In this document: positions 62,151 to 64,000 of the stretch, piece by piece | Position numbering within the stretch: position 1 is the first letter of the stretch | How the letters are laid out: every line of letters begins with the position of its first letter | Source: Lentinus brumalis | Lineage: Eukaryota; Basidiomycota; Agaricomycetes; Polyporales; Polyporaceae | NCBI GenBank assembly: GCA_001792895.1 | Contig: MARA01000003.1 | Span: 1,736,001-1,800,000, forward strand | Direction of reading: 5' to 3' | Length of the DNA stretch: 64,000 nt | Translations under genes and position numbers: made by a program | Notes under the pieces: generated by a model | Told to the model about the DNA's origin: nothing | Database searches by the model: none | Seen by the model: the letters and a program-made list of their open reading frames with translations, nothing else

Positions 62151-64000
62151 TCATCAGAACCATGGGGCACCATCCACTGGAATCTGGTGGATTAGACACT
62201 GATCCGGCAGATTAGATGCCAATGTGGTGGTGCTGGGGCTAGTAGTGTTTTGTAGTCACTTAAGTACGTTTTTGTAGTCTCCGTTACATCCAGGTAGTAA
62301 GCTGGTCTTACCGCAGCAATAGTGTCTAACAATACTCTATCAGTGCTTGTCTTGCCGGCGCTTGTTCTCCCTCACTTGCTTTCCATATAAGCCTTGTCTC
62401 AAACCCTCAAAGTGCGAATGCTATTCGTTGCTGGGCAGCACATTTGTGTACTGACTTTGCGGACAGTCCTCCTAGGTAAGTGCAGTAGTGACTTCGTTCA
62501 GTGTCAAACTATACCCCATCTGTGAGAATCCATTCCAGCCTGGTGCTCTCACAAGCTGGGCTGAAACTGAAGACCATATCTTTCTAGGCTGGCACACAAC
62601 AGGTCAAGTGGAAACGTCCCAGGTCATAGTCCAATTTCCACCTGTCAAGCCCAGTTCCGCTGTCGCAGATAACTGACCACGCTGTAAGCAATGTCCTCAT
62701 GTTGGCAAGACTAACTATTCAACAGGGGAGCTTGACATATTAGAGCTTTAACGGAACTCACTTAGGCTTATGAGCATTCAAAGACAATAGGCACTTACTG
62801 CTGCATAGTATCTGTTTGACCTTTTTCGTTGCAGGTTATACTGAACACCCAGTTCACAAGTGCCCGAAAGTCCCTTCTTACCCTTCTACTGAAACACTGC
62901 AGTGTTAGTCACCTTGCATACTGACACAGTGCATTAGTGGTGATGTGTTTTACAGTCATGTAAGCACATTTCTGCTCAATACTTCTCATTTGACTCTTTC
63001 CGACCCAGGTCGTACTTAATAGCCCGAAGTCAAAGCAAACCAGGACAATCCAGGTATATTCAATGGTCAAGTCAGGTAGAATGACTACTACATGGTAGCA
63101 GCCCAGTACTGACAATATTGCAGTCATAATCAATGTGTTCTGGTTTATGTCTTAGACATACTAACTTGAGTGTTATTGCACCAGAGCAGTGTCACAACCA
63201 ACCAGCCCTCTGCATTGGACACGACAACTTTCTGGCTAAATACCCTAATACAGTAAGTCTAATCTCGTGTTGTACCGTGGGGAAGTGAGTTAACCAAAAG
63301 TGTATAAAGTTTCCTAGATTCGACACCTCTTCCTGACGACCAGACGGCATGGCACTTGTGCCTGCTAACGCACCCCCCCTCGCTCATCTACGCCCATGTC
63401 CCCTCTGCCACATTGGCTTTGTTCTTCAACCTCAACTGTGCAATGGTGTTATGAAGGAAGAGCACCACGACTGGTGATATGAGACAGTGAGATAGACTTC
63501 GAGGCTATAGCATGGACAAGGATCTCACCAGCTTCCATGCAGTGTTTGCACCATATCCGCCCTTCCTACTCCTGCTGCATATACTTCAACTGGCTTAAGG
63601 ATGTTCAAAGGGGTGTTTCCGGTCACCGAACAGGCATCTGGGTGCCCTGGAATCCCTTGCCAAGGCCTTCGAAACCCTTGCGTCACGAACACTGAGTGTG
63701 TCTTTGGCCTATGTCTGCAATGCTACCAGAACACTCGTCGGATGCTTCCAGACCTTCGTACCTGTACTGTTGGGAAGCACAATAGGGGTCTCTGTACGTT
63801 CCTTGTATGCGACTCATACATTGCTTGACATTCACCCTGTACCAGCTCCTCCCTGTTACGAACAGCCTCCCCGGTACTATTCATTTCCTTTCCCAGTCAT
63901 CCTATTGTTCGATCACCATGATTCCCATGGTCCCTCTCACGCTATTGTCTTCATCCATGATGTCTCTCACGCTATTGTCTTCTGACACTATTGTTCCCTC
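62151..64000. other. Right end of the window, no gene recognised
   Basis: AT-richer DNA with short frames only. A 30-base direct repeat (CTCTCACGCTATTGTCTTC core) occurs twice near 63934 and 63964. Part of a larger element could extend past the edge. Confidence 0.45.

Overview
The window looks like nuclear DNA of a filamentous basidiomycete, probably an Agaricomycete. Genes are dense and carry many 45-75 bp GT-AG introns. Start codons sit behind C/T-rich leaders. The gene set is fungal: CHS7 chitin synthase chaperone, Zn2Cys6 regulator, RSC bromodomain/BAH subunit and a basidiomycete-type G-alpha. A species cannot be named from the sequence alone.

Bases 1-46.6 kb are a GC-rich genic half. 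In order: CHS7 (+), a small secreted protein (-), a cullin-4 (+), an unrecognised Ser/Pro-rich protein (+), a gene-poor 4.3 kb stretch, a G-alpha subunit (+), a gene-poor stretch with one candidate ORF, a FabG-type SDR (-), a GPALPP/DUF3752 protein (-), an ADAL-type deaminase (+), an RSC1/2-like chromatin remodeler subunit (-), a C2H2 zinc-finger protein (+), a GH99-like protein with a long PPPY-containing tail (-), mitochondrial glutamyl-tRNA synthetase (+), an unrecognised small gene (+), VPS4 (+), a Zn2Cys6 transcription factor (-), a small unrecognised ORF (-), protoporphyrinogen oxidase HEM14 (-) and an intron-containing tRNA-Pro(UGG) (+). These are mostly unrelated housekeeping genes and I see no metabolic cluster. 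Convergent and divergent pairs share short spacers.

Bases 46.6-64 kb are a more AT-rich island of nested, decayed transposons. They include a TIR element inside older coding remnants, a 2,765-bp element with 330-bp inverted repeats and a perfect 8-bp target duplication, two TA-flanked MITEs sharing the end CTGTACCATTT, a 400-bp fold-back element, a minisatellite, and a minus-strand Helitron remnant. The Helitron is split by a 763-bp solo LTR with a perfect TTGAC duplication. Many Helitron lesions read as C-to-T or G-to-A changes, which suggests RIP-like decay.

The most unusual signals are three very small exons that splice logic requires. They are 1 nt in the G-alpha gene, 6 nt inside the zinc cluster of the transcription factor, and 11 nt inside the cofactor-binding loop of the SDR. 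Two otherwise intact genes (cullin-4 and the C2H2 protein) need one extra C in a C-run to stay in frame, which suggests base-level sequence errors. I found no convincing wholly new biological system.
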